Assembly: GCF_020193655.1 (NCBI RefSeq)
Contig: NZ_JADYVE010000011.1
Location: 80,869-144,868, forward strand
DNA: 64,000 nucleotides
Reading direction: 5' to 3'
DNA from: Ensifer sp. IC3342
GTDB taxonomy: Bacteria > Pseudomonadota > Alphaproteobacteria > Rhizobiales > Rhizobiaceae
Under the pieces are notes generated by a model, which was not told where the DNA came from, ran no database searches, and saw nothing but the letters and a program-made list of their open reading frames with translations. Shown piece by piece: positions 18,530 to 27,754 of the stretch. Numbering within the stretch: the first letter of the stretch is position 1; every line of letters starts with the position of its first letter. The position numbers and the translations under genes are program-made.

Positions 18530-19463
18530 GATTGAAACGTCCTCCCCGCGTCAGAGCAAAGAAAACCGCTGTCACGATCATGAGCGCCACGACGAGGATG
18601 GAGGCCATCGCTGCCGCGTAGCCAAAGGCGCCGAAACCGAACGCCTGCTGATAGATGTAGACGATCAGCACCGACGTGGCGTTGGCAGGCCCGCCCTTGG
18701 TCATGACGTAGATGATGTCGAAGGCCTGTGCGCCTGCGACGGCCGCAACCATCGACACCATGACGACGAAGAAGCTCGTGGGTTTGAGAAGCGGCAGCGT
18801 GATGAACCAGAAGCGGGCGACGGGGCCGGCCCCGTCGATCATCGCCGCCTCATAATATTGGCGGGGAATGTCCTGCAGACCGCCCAGGAAGATCAGCATG
18901 TAGAATCCCATCAGGAACCAGACGCTGACCAGGACAATGGTGATGAGCGCGAAGTTGGGATCGCCGAGGAAAGAGAAACCGCCGATATCGAGAGCGGCGG
19001 TCAGTCTGCTGACCACGCCGATCTTGTCGACCACCATGAACTGCCAGACGAGCGCGACGACGACGAGGCTAACCATGTGCGGTGCAAAGAACATCGAACG
19101 CATGACAGCGTTGAAGCGGTCGGTGCGCTGCACGAGAAGGGCAAGGCCCAGTCCGCATACGTAGAGCAGCGGAACAAGCATGATGGCGTAGAGCGCGGTG
19201 ACCCTCGCTCCCTTCCAGAACAGCGGGTCGTTCCACATGCGGAGGTAATTTTTTGCGCCGACGAAGGAATAACCGCCGAAACCGTTTACCTCGAAGACGC
19301 TGAGGAGGAGGGATAGTGCCATCGGCACGCCGAGAAAAACGAGCAGTCCCAATGCATCCGGCAACACGAAAAGGTAGCCCGCGATCCATTCGCGATGCCT
19401 GGCGGAAAGGCGGGTTCGGCCGGCGTGCCTGCGCCGCGCGGCCGTTTCGGCAATCGTTGTCAT
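18519..19463 (-). CDS. Carbohydrate ABC transporter permease (MalF/UgpA type)
   Basis: 314 residues with six membrane helices after a basic cytoplasmic N-terminus (MTTIAETAARRRHAGRTR). The EAA loop reads YYEAAMIDGAGPVARFWFI. The start at 19463 avoids an 11-residue extension (from 19496) that lacks a ribosome-binding site. Confidence 0.9.
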   Translation of the reverse strand: MTTIAETAARRRHAGRTRLSARHREWIAGYLFVLPDALGLLVFLGVPMALSLLLSVFEVNGFGGYSFVGAKNYLRMWNDPLFWKGARVTALYAIMLVPLLYVCGLGLALLVQRTDRFNAVMRSMFFAPHMVSLVVVALVWQFMVVDKIGVVSRLTAALDIGGFSFLGDPNFALITIVLVSVWFLMGFYMLIFLGGLQDIPRQYYEAAMIDGAGPVARFWFITLPLLKPTSFFVVMVSMVAAVAGAQAFDIIYVMTKGGPANATSVLIVYIYQQAFGFGAFGYAAAMASILVVALMIVTAVFFALTRGGRFNHEQ

Positions 19464-19520
19464 GACGTCATGTCCAGCTTGCTGAGGCGGACGCATCGTG
19501 TGCGGCCGCCGGTTTGGCCG

Positions 19521-20876
19521 TCAAAGGATCGGCGCGCCTTCATAACTCGAAAGGAACGCGTCGAGTTGCTGAGAGGCCGCCGTCGCGGTGGCTTGCGGAT
19601 CGGCACCGCCCAACTGCGTCTGCTGGATAGCATCGGAGATGATCTTGTAGACCTCCGGCGGAACGCGCGGCTCCGCCCGGGTTCCCGGATGGATCTCCTC
19701 GGCGAATTTGCCGATCATACCTGTCGAGAAGGCCTCGCCGCCGGCCTTCAGTGCGCTGTTGCGCGGGGGCATGTCCGATTTGCCCTTGGTACACCAGGTG
19801 GCGACGCGGTCGATCGAGCCCTGTTCCTTGGAGGCGAGCGCCCAGGCGCAGAATTCGCCTGCCGCGTCGGAGTTGCGGCCATTGGCATTGGCGACGAATG
19901 CCCATCCGCCGCCAACAGTCACATATTTGCCGTTCGGCGGCGTGGGCAACCGGAAGACGCCATACTGGAAGTCCTTGGCATTGCTCTGAAGCTGCGAAAT
20001 GCCCCAGATGCCGACGTTCTGCATGGCGACATAGCCGGATGCGAGGTTGGCGATGGTATCGTGTCCGCCCGCACCCATGATCTGGCGAGGCGCCACGCCA
20101 CTGTTGATCGCATCTTGCCAGAATTTGAGCGCTTGCACGGTTGCCGGCGAATCGAAGCTGCTCTTGCCGTCCGCCGTCTGGAATTCGCCGCCGCCCTGCC
20201 AGAGGAAGGGATACCACGTAAAGTTCTGGTAGTATCCCGGCTGGGTCTCGAGCATCACCCCGAAGCGCTCGGGTGTCGTGAGCTTCTTTGCGACCTCCAG
20301 CAACTCCTCCCATGTCTTGGGAACGTCGTTCTCGTTGAGGCCGGCTCCCTCGAAGGCCTTGACTGAATAGTACATGGCCATCGGCTCGACTTCCATCGGG
20401 ATGCCGAAGATCTTGCCGTCCACCATGCGGTTGGCGATGACGCTTTCGGGAAAGTCCGCCTTGGCCGCTTCATCGATGAAGGGGGTCAGGTCCTTGAGGA
20501 CGCCGCCATTATAGTAGCGCAGGAAGTCGCCTGGCGAGATGATGAATATGTCAGGCCCTTCGCCGGAGGCAAAGGCGGTCGCCAGTTTCGGACCGCTGAT
20601 ATACTCGGAGTTCGGAATGAACTCGAGTTCGATCTTCTGCGGATGGCTGTCGTTCCAGTCCGCGACCGTCTTCCCGAACCAGGCGACTTGGCTCGCGACC
20701 GGCCCGCCGGGCGCGTAGAACTGCCAGAATTTCAGCGGCGTTTCCTGTGCCCGTACGGCCAGGCGGTTGATGTAGGGAAATCCGCCAAGGCCGACGACGC
20801 CTCCAACTACCGCCGCACCGCCCTTGAGCAGGCCGCGGCGCGTCAGTGTCGGAAAAGCCTTCTTTTTGTCACTCAT
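19521..20876 (-). CDS. Carbohydrate ABC transporter substrate-binding protein, Tat-type signal
   Basis: 451 residues of solute-binding family 1. The N-terminus carries a twin-arginine signal (TRRGLLKGGAAVVGGVV), so export is probably by Tat. The binding domain includes FASGEGPDIFIISPGDF and GYYQNFTWYPFLWQGGGEF. A strong GGGAGGAAGT precedes the ATG. First structural gene of the LacI-controlled operon. Confidence 0.92.
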   Translation of the reverse strand: MSDKKKAFPTLTRRGLLKGGAAVVGGVVGLGGFPYINRLAVRAQETPLKFWQFYAPGGPVASQVAWFGKTVADWNDSHPQKIELEFIPNSEYISGPKLATAFASGEGPDIFIISPGDFLRYYNGGVLKDLTPFIDEAAKADFPESVIANRMVDGKIFGIPMEVEPMAMYYSVKAFEGAGLNENDVPKTWEELLEVAKKLTTPERFGVMLETQPGYYQNFTWYPFLWQGGGEFQTADGKSSFDSPATVQALKFWQDAINSGVAPRQIMGAGGHDTIANLASGYVAMQNVGIWGISQLQSNAKDFQYGVFRLPTPPNGKYVTVGGGWAFVANANGRNSDAAGEFCAWALASKEQGSIDRVATWCTKGKSDMPPRNSALKAGGEAFSTGMIGKFAEEIHPGTRAEPRVPPEVYKIISDAIQQTQLGGADPQATATAASQQLDAFLSSYEGAPIL

Positions 20877-20903
20877 TACTTCCTCCCGGGTTTTGCTGGT
20901 AAA

Positions 20904-20929
20904 CGCCCCCGGCTCCTCTTCCGGGGGCG
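20904..20929 (-). terminator. Hairpin between lacI-type gene and transport operon
   Basis: Nine-base-pair GC-rich stem (CGCCCCCGG/CCGGGGGCG) with an eight-base loop, followed on the minus strand by TTT. It lies eight bases after the LacI-type gene and 28 before the binding-protein start. It could terminate the repressor transcript or attenuate read-through into the transporter. Confidence 0.6.
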
Positions 20930-20937
20930 GCTTCGCC

Positions 20938-21942
20938 TTACGCCGTATCGAAGGCGTGAAGGATGCAGGGGATCACCTCCGAGCGAGGCGGCCCTGAATA
21001 CTCGCCCGACAACCGTTCGAGCAGCATGGCGGTTGCTCGGTGGGCAAGCAGCGACGGGGTGTTGCCGACACGCGCGATCCGCGGCCGCACATATTCGAGC
21101 TGTGGCTGGTCGCCGAAAACGGCAATCGCGACGTCGTCGGGAATGCGGACGCCGCGATCATGGAATTCGGCGATCGCTCCCGCCGCCATGAGATAATTGC
21201 CGAAAAAAATGACTGAAGGCAGGCAATCGCCATGGGTCGCTAGCAGCCATTCAACGGCTTCCTGGCCTGACGGGCTAAGATACGTGCCTTCGCGCCGCAG
21301 CTCGGCGAACGGTTCCACGCCGTGATCGCGCAGTCCCTGCTCAAAACCCGCCGCTCTAGCCATGGCCTCGGCAAAGAAGGACGGGCCTGTGACATGGGCG
21401 ATGCGCTTGTGGCCTTTCTTGGCGAGGTAAGCGCCCATTTGGTAACCGCCGCCGAAATCGTCGATCTTGACGCTGTCGACCGCCGCATTGGGCAGGTCGC
21501 CGATGAAGACGGTGGGAATGTCTATGCCGATCAATGTGTCGTGCATGCCATGCAGGGCAAAATCGCCGACGATCAATCCGTCGATCCGACGATTGCGTAT
21601 ATGTTTCAGATATTGGTGGCTATGTTCCTGCGAGTGACCGCCGGGAACGTCGGTGTTGAAGATCAGAAGATCCAGCCCCGTAGCATCGAGATCCGATTGC
21701 GCCGCTCTTACGAGTTCCGGATAGAAGGGGTTGCGGATGTCCGGGATCAGCATTGCCACCAGGTTGGTCCGCCCCGTGCGCAGGCTCTGCGCCTGGGGGT
21801 TCGGTACGTAACCCAGCTCGGCGATCGCCGCTTCCACCCTCCGACGCATTTCCGCTGAAACGCGGTCAGCATGATTCAACACATGAGAGACCGTGGTCAG
21901 GGATACGCCCGCTCGTTTCGCGACTTTGGCAATCGTTGTCAT
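20938..21942 (-). CDS. LacI-family transcriptional regulator
   Basis: 334 residues. An N-terminal LacI helix-turn-helix (TTIAKVAKRAGVSLTTVSHVL) with hinge helix (PNPQAQSLRTGRTN) precedes a periplasmic-binding-protein-like sugar sensor. It is upstream of and codirectional with the sugar importer and GH172 gene, and three operator-like sites lie just before its start. Probably an autoregulated repressor released by the imported sugar or its phosphate. Confidence 0.93.
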   Translation of the reverse strand: MTTIAKVAKRAGVSLTTVSHVLNHADRVSAEMRRRVEAAIAELGYVPNPQAQSLRTGRTNLVAMLIPDIRNPFYPELVRAAQSDLDATGLDLLIFNTDVPGGHSQEHSHQYLKHIRNRRIDGLIVGDFALHGMHDTLIGIDIPTVFIGDLPNAAVDSVKIDDFGGGYQMGAYLAKKGHKRIAHVTGPSFFAEAMARAAGFEQGLRDHGVEPFAELRREGTYLSPSGQEAVEWLLATHGDCLPSVIFFGNYLMAAGAIAEFHDRGVRIPDDVAIAVFGDQPQLEYVRPRIARVGNTPSLLAHRATAMLLERLSGEYSGPPRSEVIPCILHAFDTA

Positions 21943-21962
21943 GTTTTATTGAATAAGCGACT

Positions 21963-22000
21963 ACAAATCGTTTTGCAAATCGTTTTGCAAAACGATTTGC
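21963..22000. promoter_or_regulatory. Three tandem LacI-type operators
   Basis: Three 14-base near-palindromes of the form GCAAAWCGWTTTGC with central CG at 21969-70, 21981-82 and 21993-94 follow each other at an exact 12-base step, sharing end bases. The last two together form a perfect palindrome spanning 21972-22003. The array starts 20 bases upstream of the LacI-type start codon. A central CG flanked by inverted arms is the hallmark of LacI-family operators; function is inferred. Confidence 0.8.
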
Positions 22001-22003
22001 AAA

Positions 22004-22365
22004 TGCCGGGCATAAAGCGACTTTGCCAAAAGCGAGCAGGTCGCCTCCGCGCGAGGGGCCGATTAGCAGGCATTCCGCTATGGGCAGCCGGCGATGCTAT
22101 CGTCCGTGAGGGCAAGACGCTTCTGGATGCGGGCAGAGCGCACTTCGGCTACACGCGCATAGACGCGCCAGCCGCCCCACCACGGAACGGCTGGATGCCG
22201 GCCTGCCGATTTTGGCCCAGTTTTAAGGCCTCACTCCGCACAGCGGCGCAAGTGCATCCGGAGATCTCCGGATGCACTTGCAATATTTGTATCCAAGATC
22301 AGAATTTGACCCGGCGGCAGAGCCCGCGCGAGAGATGAGTGCGATTGCACGGGCGTTCCGCTACG
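22004..22365. other. Intergenic stretch with a perfect palindrome
   Basis: No gene is supported. The only structure is the 34-base palindrome at 22248-22281, listed separately. Confidence 0.5.
22248..22281. repeat. Perfect 34-base palindrome without a loop
   Basis: Two 17-base arms, GCAAGTGCATCCGGAGA and its exact reverse complement, meet at an AGATCT centre. There is no T-run on either side. It lies about 85 bases after the end of the 61-residue gene on the minus strand. Confidence 0.85.
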
Positions 22366-22551
22366 TCACCGCCACCTCGGCGGCCGCTTGGCATTGTGCA
22401 GCAGCTCCCGCGATGTGGCGAACGCGCCAAAGAGGAGAGTTAGCCGCCGTTCTTCTTCATCGCACAAGCGATGCCGTCGGCAAAACTCGTGGACAGACCA
22501 AACCTTGGTGGCGGTTTGGTTCGAAAGCTTATCCGCTTCTACTCGCTCCAT
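22366..22551 (-). CDS. Small conserved-looking protein of unknown function
   Basis: 61 residues with a helical, charged core (HEFCRRHRLCDEEERRLTLL, then FGAFATSRELL, ending RPPRWR). A strong ribosome-binding site, GGGAGGAGCAAG, directly precedes the ATG. I have the impression of similar short rhizobial proteins, but I cannot name a family or function. Confidence 0.65.
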   Translation of the reverse strand: MERVEADKLSNQTATKVWSVHEFCRRHRLCDEEERRLTLLFGAFATSRELLHNAKRPPRWR

Positions 22552-22771
22552 CTTGCTCCTCCCAAAGCGTTGGACGCTAGGTTATGCTACTAAAGTCTAA
22601 TGAAGCAAGAAATAAACTAAGACGTACGTTGCTCATTTCCCCTGGCGCCCTCTGCTCTGGCGAAGGGCGATCATGCGACCGGGTCTCCTCGGTGGTTGAG
22701 CTGGCCGCTTCTGAAGTCGTCGAGCCTGCAAACGGTTTGTGACGGGTGCGTATGATCAAGAATGGGGGGCG

Positions 22772-24235
22772 TTACTTGATCCTGTTCCGCAGTCGCTGGT
22801 CCGCGTTGGGAATGGATGATGTTGCGCGTGGCGGTGCCGCCGCGGCTTCGTCGTGGACAAACGAGGCGATGTCGTTGAGCAGCATGAGCTCGATGGCGGC
22901 GTATGCGGGATCGCCGGAAAGGTTCACGGTTTCCCGTGTGTCGGTCTGGAGGTCGAATAGCTCTCGTTGGCTGAAGCCGTCGCTGATGTAGAGCGTAAGC
23001 TTGCAGCGTTGGTCCCGCGCCATGGTCGCCTGCATCGATGGATCCCAAAAGCTGCCGCTGTCGTTTACGCCGGAGTTGCGGTAAGCGCAGATTGCGCTGC
23101 TGCGCCTCGCTGCGTTCCGCGATGCCATGGCAACGAGATCCTCGCTTTGCGGGCATGATTGTGTGCTGAGGCCCGCTGCCGCAAGACATGTGGCCGCTAC
23201 GTCGCGGCCCTGCGCAAGCGCGGTGCACCGGGTGCCGGCGGCGATGTGGCCTGGCCAGCGCAGTAACAGCGGTACGCCGACCGTAGGCTCGTAGAGTGCC
23301 ACTCCCTTGACGAAGAGCCCATGGTCACCAAGCTGGTCGCCGTGGTCGGAAAGGAAGATGACGAGTGTGTCGTTCGTTAGCCCCGCATCGTCGAGTGCCC
23401 TCAGGACGCGACCGATTTGTTCATCAAGGAACGCAATCGAGACGGCATAGCCAACGCGGATCTTTCGGATTTCTTCCGGTGAGAAATCCGTAAATCGGCC
23501 GAGATAGGACCCTTGCTGCTCCCGCTGGACGCATTCAGGTTGCATCGTACGCGAAGAGATCGGGCCTGGAATATTCGCTGCGTCTATTCGATTCCTGAAC
23601 GTCGACGGGTAATCCTCGTAGGGATCATGGGGATCGAAAAGGCTCATCAGGCAAAAGAACGGCTGCCGTTCCGCTTTCATTGACTGAATGAACGCGATGG
23701 TCCGATCCGCCGCCCACTTGCTCATGTGGACGGCTTCAGGGTGGTGGAGCTCGCCACGGCCGTTGCGCTGAAGTGCTGCGAGGAAATCCGGCGCGGTTTC
23801 GCGAAGCCAAGCGGTATAGCCGTTGAACGGGCTTTGCATCGCGACCGACGGTTCCAGGCACCATTCATAGATATCAAAACCGTCATGCGGGTGCCGCTCG
23901 TGTTCTTCTTTAAGACGGCTGCTGACATGGAGTTTGCCGAAAAGCGCGGTTCGGTATCCGGCTTCCTGTCGCAGTCGTTCCGTGAAAAGCACTTCGTCCG
24001 GGGGCAGATTGTCATGCACCCGCTCAACCCCGTGGCCCGGCACGGGCTTGCCTGTAAGGATGCTGGCGCGCGAAGGGGTGCAGATGGGGTTGTCGACCGT
24101 GCAGTGCTCAAAGACCGCTCCGGCATTGCCCAACTGGTCGAGATTGGGCGTGGGAATCCAATCGCAGCCGTAGACGCCAAGCGTGTCCCGACGTTGCTGG
24201 TCCGTCATGATCATCAAAATGTTCGGCGGCGTCAT
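22772..24235 (-). CDS. Sulfatase (arylsulfatase A family)
   Basis: 487 residues of the alkaline-phosphatase-like sulfatase family. The formylglycine motif is CTPSR in ICTPSRASILTG. Metal ligands occur in NILMIMTDQQRRDT near the N-terminus and in FLSDHGDQLGDHG. No signal peptide is seen, so action is cytoplasmic, on an imported sulfate ester. The ATG at 24235 follows GAGGTAAG; a 43-residue upstream extension would run into the aldolase gene. It starts 17 bases after the DapA-like gene. Confidence 0.9.
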   Translation of the reverse strand: MTPPNILMIMTDQQRRDTLGVYGCDWIPTPNLDQLGNAGAVFEHCTVDNPICTPSRASILTGKPVPGHGVERVHDNLPPDEVLFTERLRQEAGYRTALFGKLHVSSRLKEEHERHPHDGFDIYEWCLEPSVAMQSPFNGYTAWLRETAPDFLAALQRNGRGELHHPEAVHMSKWAADRTIAFIQSMKAERQPFFCLMSLFDPHDPYEDYPSTFRNRIDAANIPGPISSRTMQPECVQREQQGSYLGRFTDFSPEEIRKIRVGYAVSIAFLDEQIGRVLRALDDAGLTNDTLVIFLSDHGDQLGDHGLFVKGVALYEPTVGVPLLLRWPGHIAAGTRCTALAQGRDVAATCLAAAGLSTQSCPQSEDLVAMASRNAARRSSAICAYRNSGVNDSGSFWDPSMQATMARDQRCKLTLYISDGFSQRELFDLQTDTRETVNLSGDPAYAAIELMLLNDIASFVHDEAAAAPPRATSSIPNADQRLRNRIK

Positions 24236-24252
24236 GATGCTTACCTCGGCGA

Positions 24253-25206
24253 TTACAGCATGATTTCGGGGAGGGCGGCTTTGGCTTTCTCCCGTAGTCC
24301 CGACACGATCTGGGGATCGAGCCAGCGATACGGCCGGCGCAACCGGGTACCGACGTCCGCCCATCCCCCGATCGCGGCCAGCAGCTTGTCCAGTGCGGCA
24401 TTGGAGTAGCCGTGCACTTTGGCTAGCGGTGTGATGTGGACTTCAAGGAAAGTGCCTAGCCGTGCTTCCACCTTGAGCGCCTCATCGACGTCGCTGACCA
24501 TCGATGCGGTCCAGCGCTGTGCTCCCGATGGGTTCAGGCAGGCGACATTAGAGAATGCCCCAACGGCGACGCCTTGTTTGACGCCTGTCGCAAGGTGGTG
24601 CCCCGGAACATAGATTCCCCACGCGCCGAGGTGCTGACGGGCCTGTTCGTACCAGCTCAGATCCCCGTCTGCGAGCTTGACGCCGACGACCTCGGGCACC
24701 GGTGCGAGGATCGCGGCCAACTCGGCCGGGGCAAAGACGCGCTTTGCATGCGGCGGCTGGTAGAGAACCAGCGGTGTCGAACTGGCCGCCTCCGCGGCCA
24801 TCCCCAGGAAATCCGTCGCCTCCGCGGTCGTAACCGGCCACCAGTCCGGAAGGATCACCTGGATCGCCTCTGGCTTAAGTGTTGCCGCCCTTCGTACGCG
24901 TTCCAGTGATATGCGGGCATCCGGTTGGCAGGCGCCGATGACGAAAGGCATCGCCGCGGGCTTGCAGCGATCCGCCAGCAGCTGCTGAATGGCATCGAAT
25001 TCTGCCTCTGTTTGATTGTGGAATTCGCCTGCAGTGCCGTTGGAGTAGATACCATCCACGCCGGCTGCGATCAGGTGGTCCATTTCGTCGGCGAGGCGCG
25101 CGAGATCGATCGAATCGTCGTCATTTATCGGCAAGAGCAGCGTCGCCCAATTTCCGCGAATGCGGCCCCAGCGACCATCCCGTCGTTCGAACTTTGCGGC
25201 TGCCAC
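24253..25206 (-). CDS. DapA-superfamily aldolase/dehydratase
   Basis: 317 residues, TIM-barrel lyase of the dihydrodipicolinate synthase/N-acetylneuraminate lyase superfamily. The substrate-loop motif is GIYSNGTAGEF, the catalytic tyrosine lies in TPLVLYQPP and the Schiff-base lysine in VVGVKLADGD. The GTG start at 25206 follows GGGGGTGAGG. It is divergent from a FadR-type regulator and pairs with the sulfatase, so a sugar-acid or keto-acid substrate is likelier than lysine synthesis. Confidence 0.85.
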   Translation of the reverse strand: MAAAKFERRDGRWGRIRGNWATLLLPINDDDSIDLARLADEMDHLIAAGVDGIYSNGTAGEFHNQTEAEFDAIQQLLADRCKPAAMPFVIGACQPDARISLERVRRAATLKPEAIQVILPDWWPVTTAEATDFLGMAAEAASSTPLVLYQPPHAKRVFAPAELAAILAPVPEVVGVKLADGDLSWYEQARQHLGAWGIYVPGHHLATGVKQGVAVGAFSNVACLNPSGAQRWTASMVSDVDEALKVEARLGTFLEVHITPLAKVHGYSNAALDKLLAAIGGWADVGTRLRRPYRWLDPQIVSGLREKAKAALPEIML

Positions 25207-25286
25207 ACCTCACCCCCCTTTGCGGCCCTGTGGATTCAGCTGAGCTTCCGGCAGCGCCGAACGGCAGAATCCACTCGCTCCTCATT

Positions 25287-25318
25287 TATCGACTTGCAAG
25301 ATATCCTACAAGTCGATA
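25287..25318. promoter_or_regulatory. Candidate FadR-type operator in divergent promoter
   Basis: Ten-base inverted arms TATCGACTTG and CAAGTCGATA are separated by 12 bases. Nested within is the 18-base near-palindrome TTGCAAGATATCCTACAA (25294-25311) centred on GATATC, a form typical of FadR-subfamily sites. It lies between the GntR gene (start 25361) and the divergent DapA-like gene (start 25206). Confidence 0.65.
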
Positions 25319-25360
25319 TACCTCAACCGTATTGGAGGCCGATCTGACAGGGAGCAATTC

Positions 25361-26092
25361 TTGGCCAAGCCGATAAAGCCGTTGGCGCGCCCGCCGCTTC
25401 TGCACGTCAGCGTGCAGGAGAGCCTGCGCAGCTATATTGAGGACAATAACCTTGCGGCTGGCGCAGCCCTGCCGCCGGAGACTTTCCTAGCGCAGCAATT
25501 GGGGGTCGGACGCAACTCCGTGCGCGAGGCGATCAAGGCGTTGGAGTCGGTCGGCATCCTCGAGACGCGACGCGGCATCGGCGTTTTCGTCAAGGAATTC
25601 TCGTTTGCGCCATTGCTGGACAATCTTGCCTATGGTCTGCAGGCTTCGCTGCGCGACGTCGAGGAGTTGCAGGAGATCCGCCGCGTACTGGAAACCGGCC
25701 TGATCGACAGAACCATCGAGATGATCGGCGAGGAGGATATTGCCGAGCTTCGGAATATTACCGATCGCATGCGTCAACGCGCTGAACGTGGCGAGAGCTT
25801 TGCCGAGGAAGACCAGCAATTTCACCAGCTTCTGTTCCGCTGCCAGAACAACAAGATGCTGAGCGCGCTGATCGATATCTTCTGGTCTGCTTTCTACAAG
25901 GCTTCGGGCCTCACAAATCTCACCAATCCGAACCCTCTGGCCACCTGGCGCGATCACCATGAGATTGTCGAAGCCGTCGCGGCCAGAGATGTCGAGGCAG
26001 CGCGCAGACGGCTCGGTGACCACTATTCCGGTATCAGGAGGGTCATTGCGATGAACCGGCCCGGGGAGGGGCTCCATTCGGTCCAGCAATAA
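25361..26092 (+). CDS. GntR-family (FadR subfamily) transcriptional regulator
   Basis: 243 residues: winged-helix domain at about 12-80 (FLAQQLGVGRNSVREAIKAL) and FCD sensor domain at about 90-230. The TTG start at 25361 is preceded by CAGGGAGC. It stands between the DapA-sulfatase unit on the minus strand and the peptide-type ABC operon on the plus strand, so it probably controls both. Confidence 0.9.
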   Translation: MAKPIKPLARPPLLHVSVQESLRSYIEDNNLAAGAALPPETFLAQQLGVGRNSVREAIKALESVGILETRRGIGVFVKEFSFAPLLDNLAYGLQASLRDVEELQEIRRVLETGLIDRTIEMIGEEDIAELRNITDRMRQRAERGESFAEEDQQFHQLLFRCQNNKMLSALIDIFWSAFYKASGLTNLTNPNPLATWRDHHEIVEAVAARDVEAARRRLGDHYSGIRRVIAMNRPGEGLHSVQQ

Positions 26093-26115
26093 ACTGAATA
26101 CAAGAGGAGGAGAGC

Positions 26116-27702
26116 ATGTATCGACGGAATTTCGGCCGCCTTCTGGCGGCGGCAGCCATTGCTTTTGCCAGTGCCACGGCGATGGTGTCCACGCCGGCTC
26201 TGGCGCAGGAGCAAAAGACCATTGTCGGCGGCTTCGATGTGGGGCCGGGCGGCTTCCCCGGTAACTTTAACCCACAGACCGCAACCGCCGGCTTTACCTG
26301 GCTCAACACCTATTTCGAGCCATTGGTCATCTACACATCCGATCTCTCAAAGCTCGTCGGTGCGCTCGCATCCGAGTTCACCGTCAGCGAAGACAGCCTT
26401 TCCTACACCTTCAAACTGGTCGATACGAAGTGGCACGACGGCGAGCCCTTCACCTCGGCGGACGTCAAGTTCACCCTGGAACTCGCCAAGAACGCCGACA
26501 GCGGCAGTATTTTCGCCGCCCGGCTCGCCGACATCGCGTCGATCGAGACTCCTGACGACCACACGGCAGTCGTCAAGCTCAACAAGCCCAACTCGGCCTT
26601 CCTGTCCGTCTTGGCGCAGGTGATGATGCTGCCGGAGCACGCCCTGTCGTCCACGGATGTCAAGGAAATCGCCAAGAGCCCGTGGTGGTCGACAAAACCG
26701 GTCGGCACGGGTCCGTTCAAGTTCGTGAAGTATGTCAGCGATCAGTACGTCGAGATGGCTGCCTATGACGGCTATCGAGGCGGCAAGCCGAAGGTGGATC
26801 GCTTGATCAACCGGTATTTCGCCAACCCCGCTGCAGCCGTCTCGGCACTCTCGGCGGGAGAGATCCAATTCACTTTTGCCGAACCCGATGACGCCAAGAC
26901 CTTCAAGGGCAATGACGACTTCCAGATCATCGAAGGCGACTCCTACGTGGTGAACTACATCGGTTTTAATCACAGGGCCGGAATCTGGAACGACCCACGC
27001 GTGCGCCAGGCGGTCACGCACGCCATCGATCGAAACGCGATCATCTCGAGCCTGTTTGGCGGAGCGGCAAAGCTCGCCAACTGCGGCTACGTCGCGCCGC
27101 GGCTCGTTCCGAACGGCCTTGACCCGTATGCCTACGACCCGCAGAAGGCGAAGGAACTGCTTGAGGAGGCGGGCTGGGAAAAGATCAACGGCGACAAGCC
27201 GATCCCGTGGCTCACCTACTATAATACGCCGCAGGTAGCCAACGTTATGGCCGCGATCCAGGCCATGCTCGCGCAGGTTGGCATCAATGTGGTGCCGCGC
27301 GCCCTCGATGTCCCGAGCTACAACGGCATCGTCCGAAGTGAGAAGTGGCCGGAGTTCCCGCTGGTCTATGCCGGCCTGCAGAACGGCCCCAACCCGGCTT
27401 CGCTCAATGTCGGGCTCAACGCCGCGCAGATACCGCCCGCCGGCAACAACATCATGCGTGTCGAGATGCCTCAGCTCACCGAGGCGTTGAACACGGCGAT
27501 GGCGGAGACCGATCCGGCCAAGGCGGACGCCAAGTGGCAGCAGGTCTGCAAGGAAATGAACGCTAAGCTTCCCTGGAGCCCGATGTGGGTCGCGAGCCGC
27601 TACGGGGTCGCGTCCAGCAAGCTCAAGGACTTCTTCTGGACGCCCGCTCCGGGCGGCGGTCCATTCGTCTCCCACCCCGAGAAGTGGGATATCGCTCCGT
27701 AA
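26116..27702 (+). CDS. ABC transporter substrate-binding protein (peptide/nickel family 5)
   Basis: 528 residues with a Sec signal peptide (MYRRNFGRLLAAAAIAFAS, cleavage near ALAQE). Typical family-5 segments are DTKWHDGEPFTSADVKFTLE and WNDPRVRQAVTHAIDRNAI. The ATG follows AGGAGGAGAGC. It starts the importer that continues with two permeases and, after a DapA-like gene, two ATPases. Confidence 0.93.
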   Translation: MYRRNFGRLLAAAAIAFASATAMVSTPALAQEQKTIVGGFDVGPGGFPGNFNPQTATAGFTWLNTYFEPLVIYTSDLSKLVGALASEFTVSEDSLSYTFKLVDTKWHDGEPFTSADVKFTLELAKNADSGSIFAARLADIASIETPDDHTAVVKLNKPNSAFLSVLAQVMMLPEHALSSTDVKEIAKSPWWSTKPVGTGPFKFVKYVSDQYVEMAAYDGYRGGKPKVDRLINRYFANPAAAVSALSAGEIQFTFAEPDDAKTFKGNDDFQIIEGDSYVVNYIGFNHRAGIWNDPRVRQAVTHAIDRNAIISSLFGGAAKLANCGYVAPRLVPNGLDPYAYDPQKAKELLEEAGWEKINGDKPIPWLTYYNTPQVANVMAAIQAMLAQVGINVVPRALDVPSYNGIVRSEKWPEFPLVYAGLQNGPNPASLNVGLNAAQIPPAGNNIMRVEMPQLTEALNTAMAETDPAKADAKWQQVCKEMNAKLPWSPMWVASRYGVASSKLKDFFWTPAPGGGPFVSHPEKWDIAP

Positions 27703-27754
27703 TGGGGGCTGGGGCGAGGGGCGGTCGGACAGTCAAGTCCGGCCGCATCCCCTG

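Noticed and set aside
18528..19316. Long plus-strand frame of 262 codons rich in Asp, Glu, Arg and His
   Set aside because: Antisense shadow of the MalF-type permease; composition is that of a reversed membrane protein.
26347..27675. 442-codon minus-strand frame
   Set aside because: Antisense of the peptide-binding protein, which has signal peptide, family motifs and ribosome-binding site.
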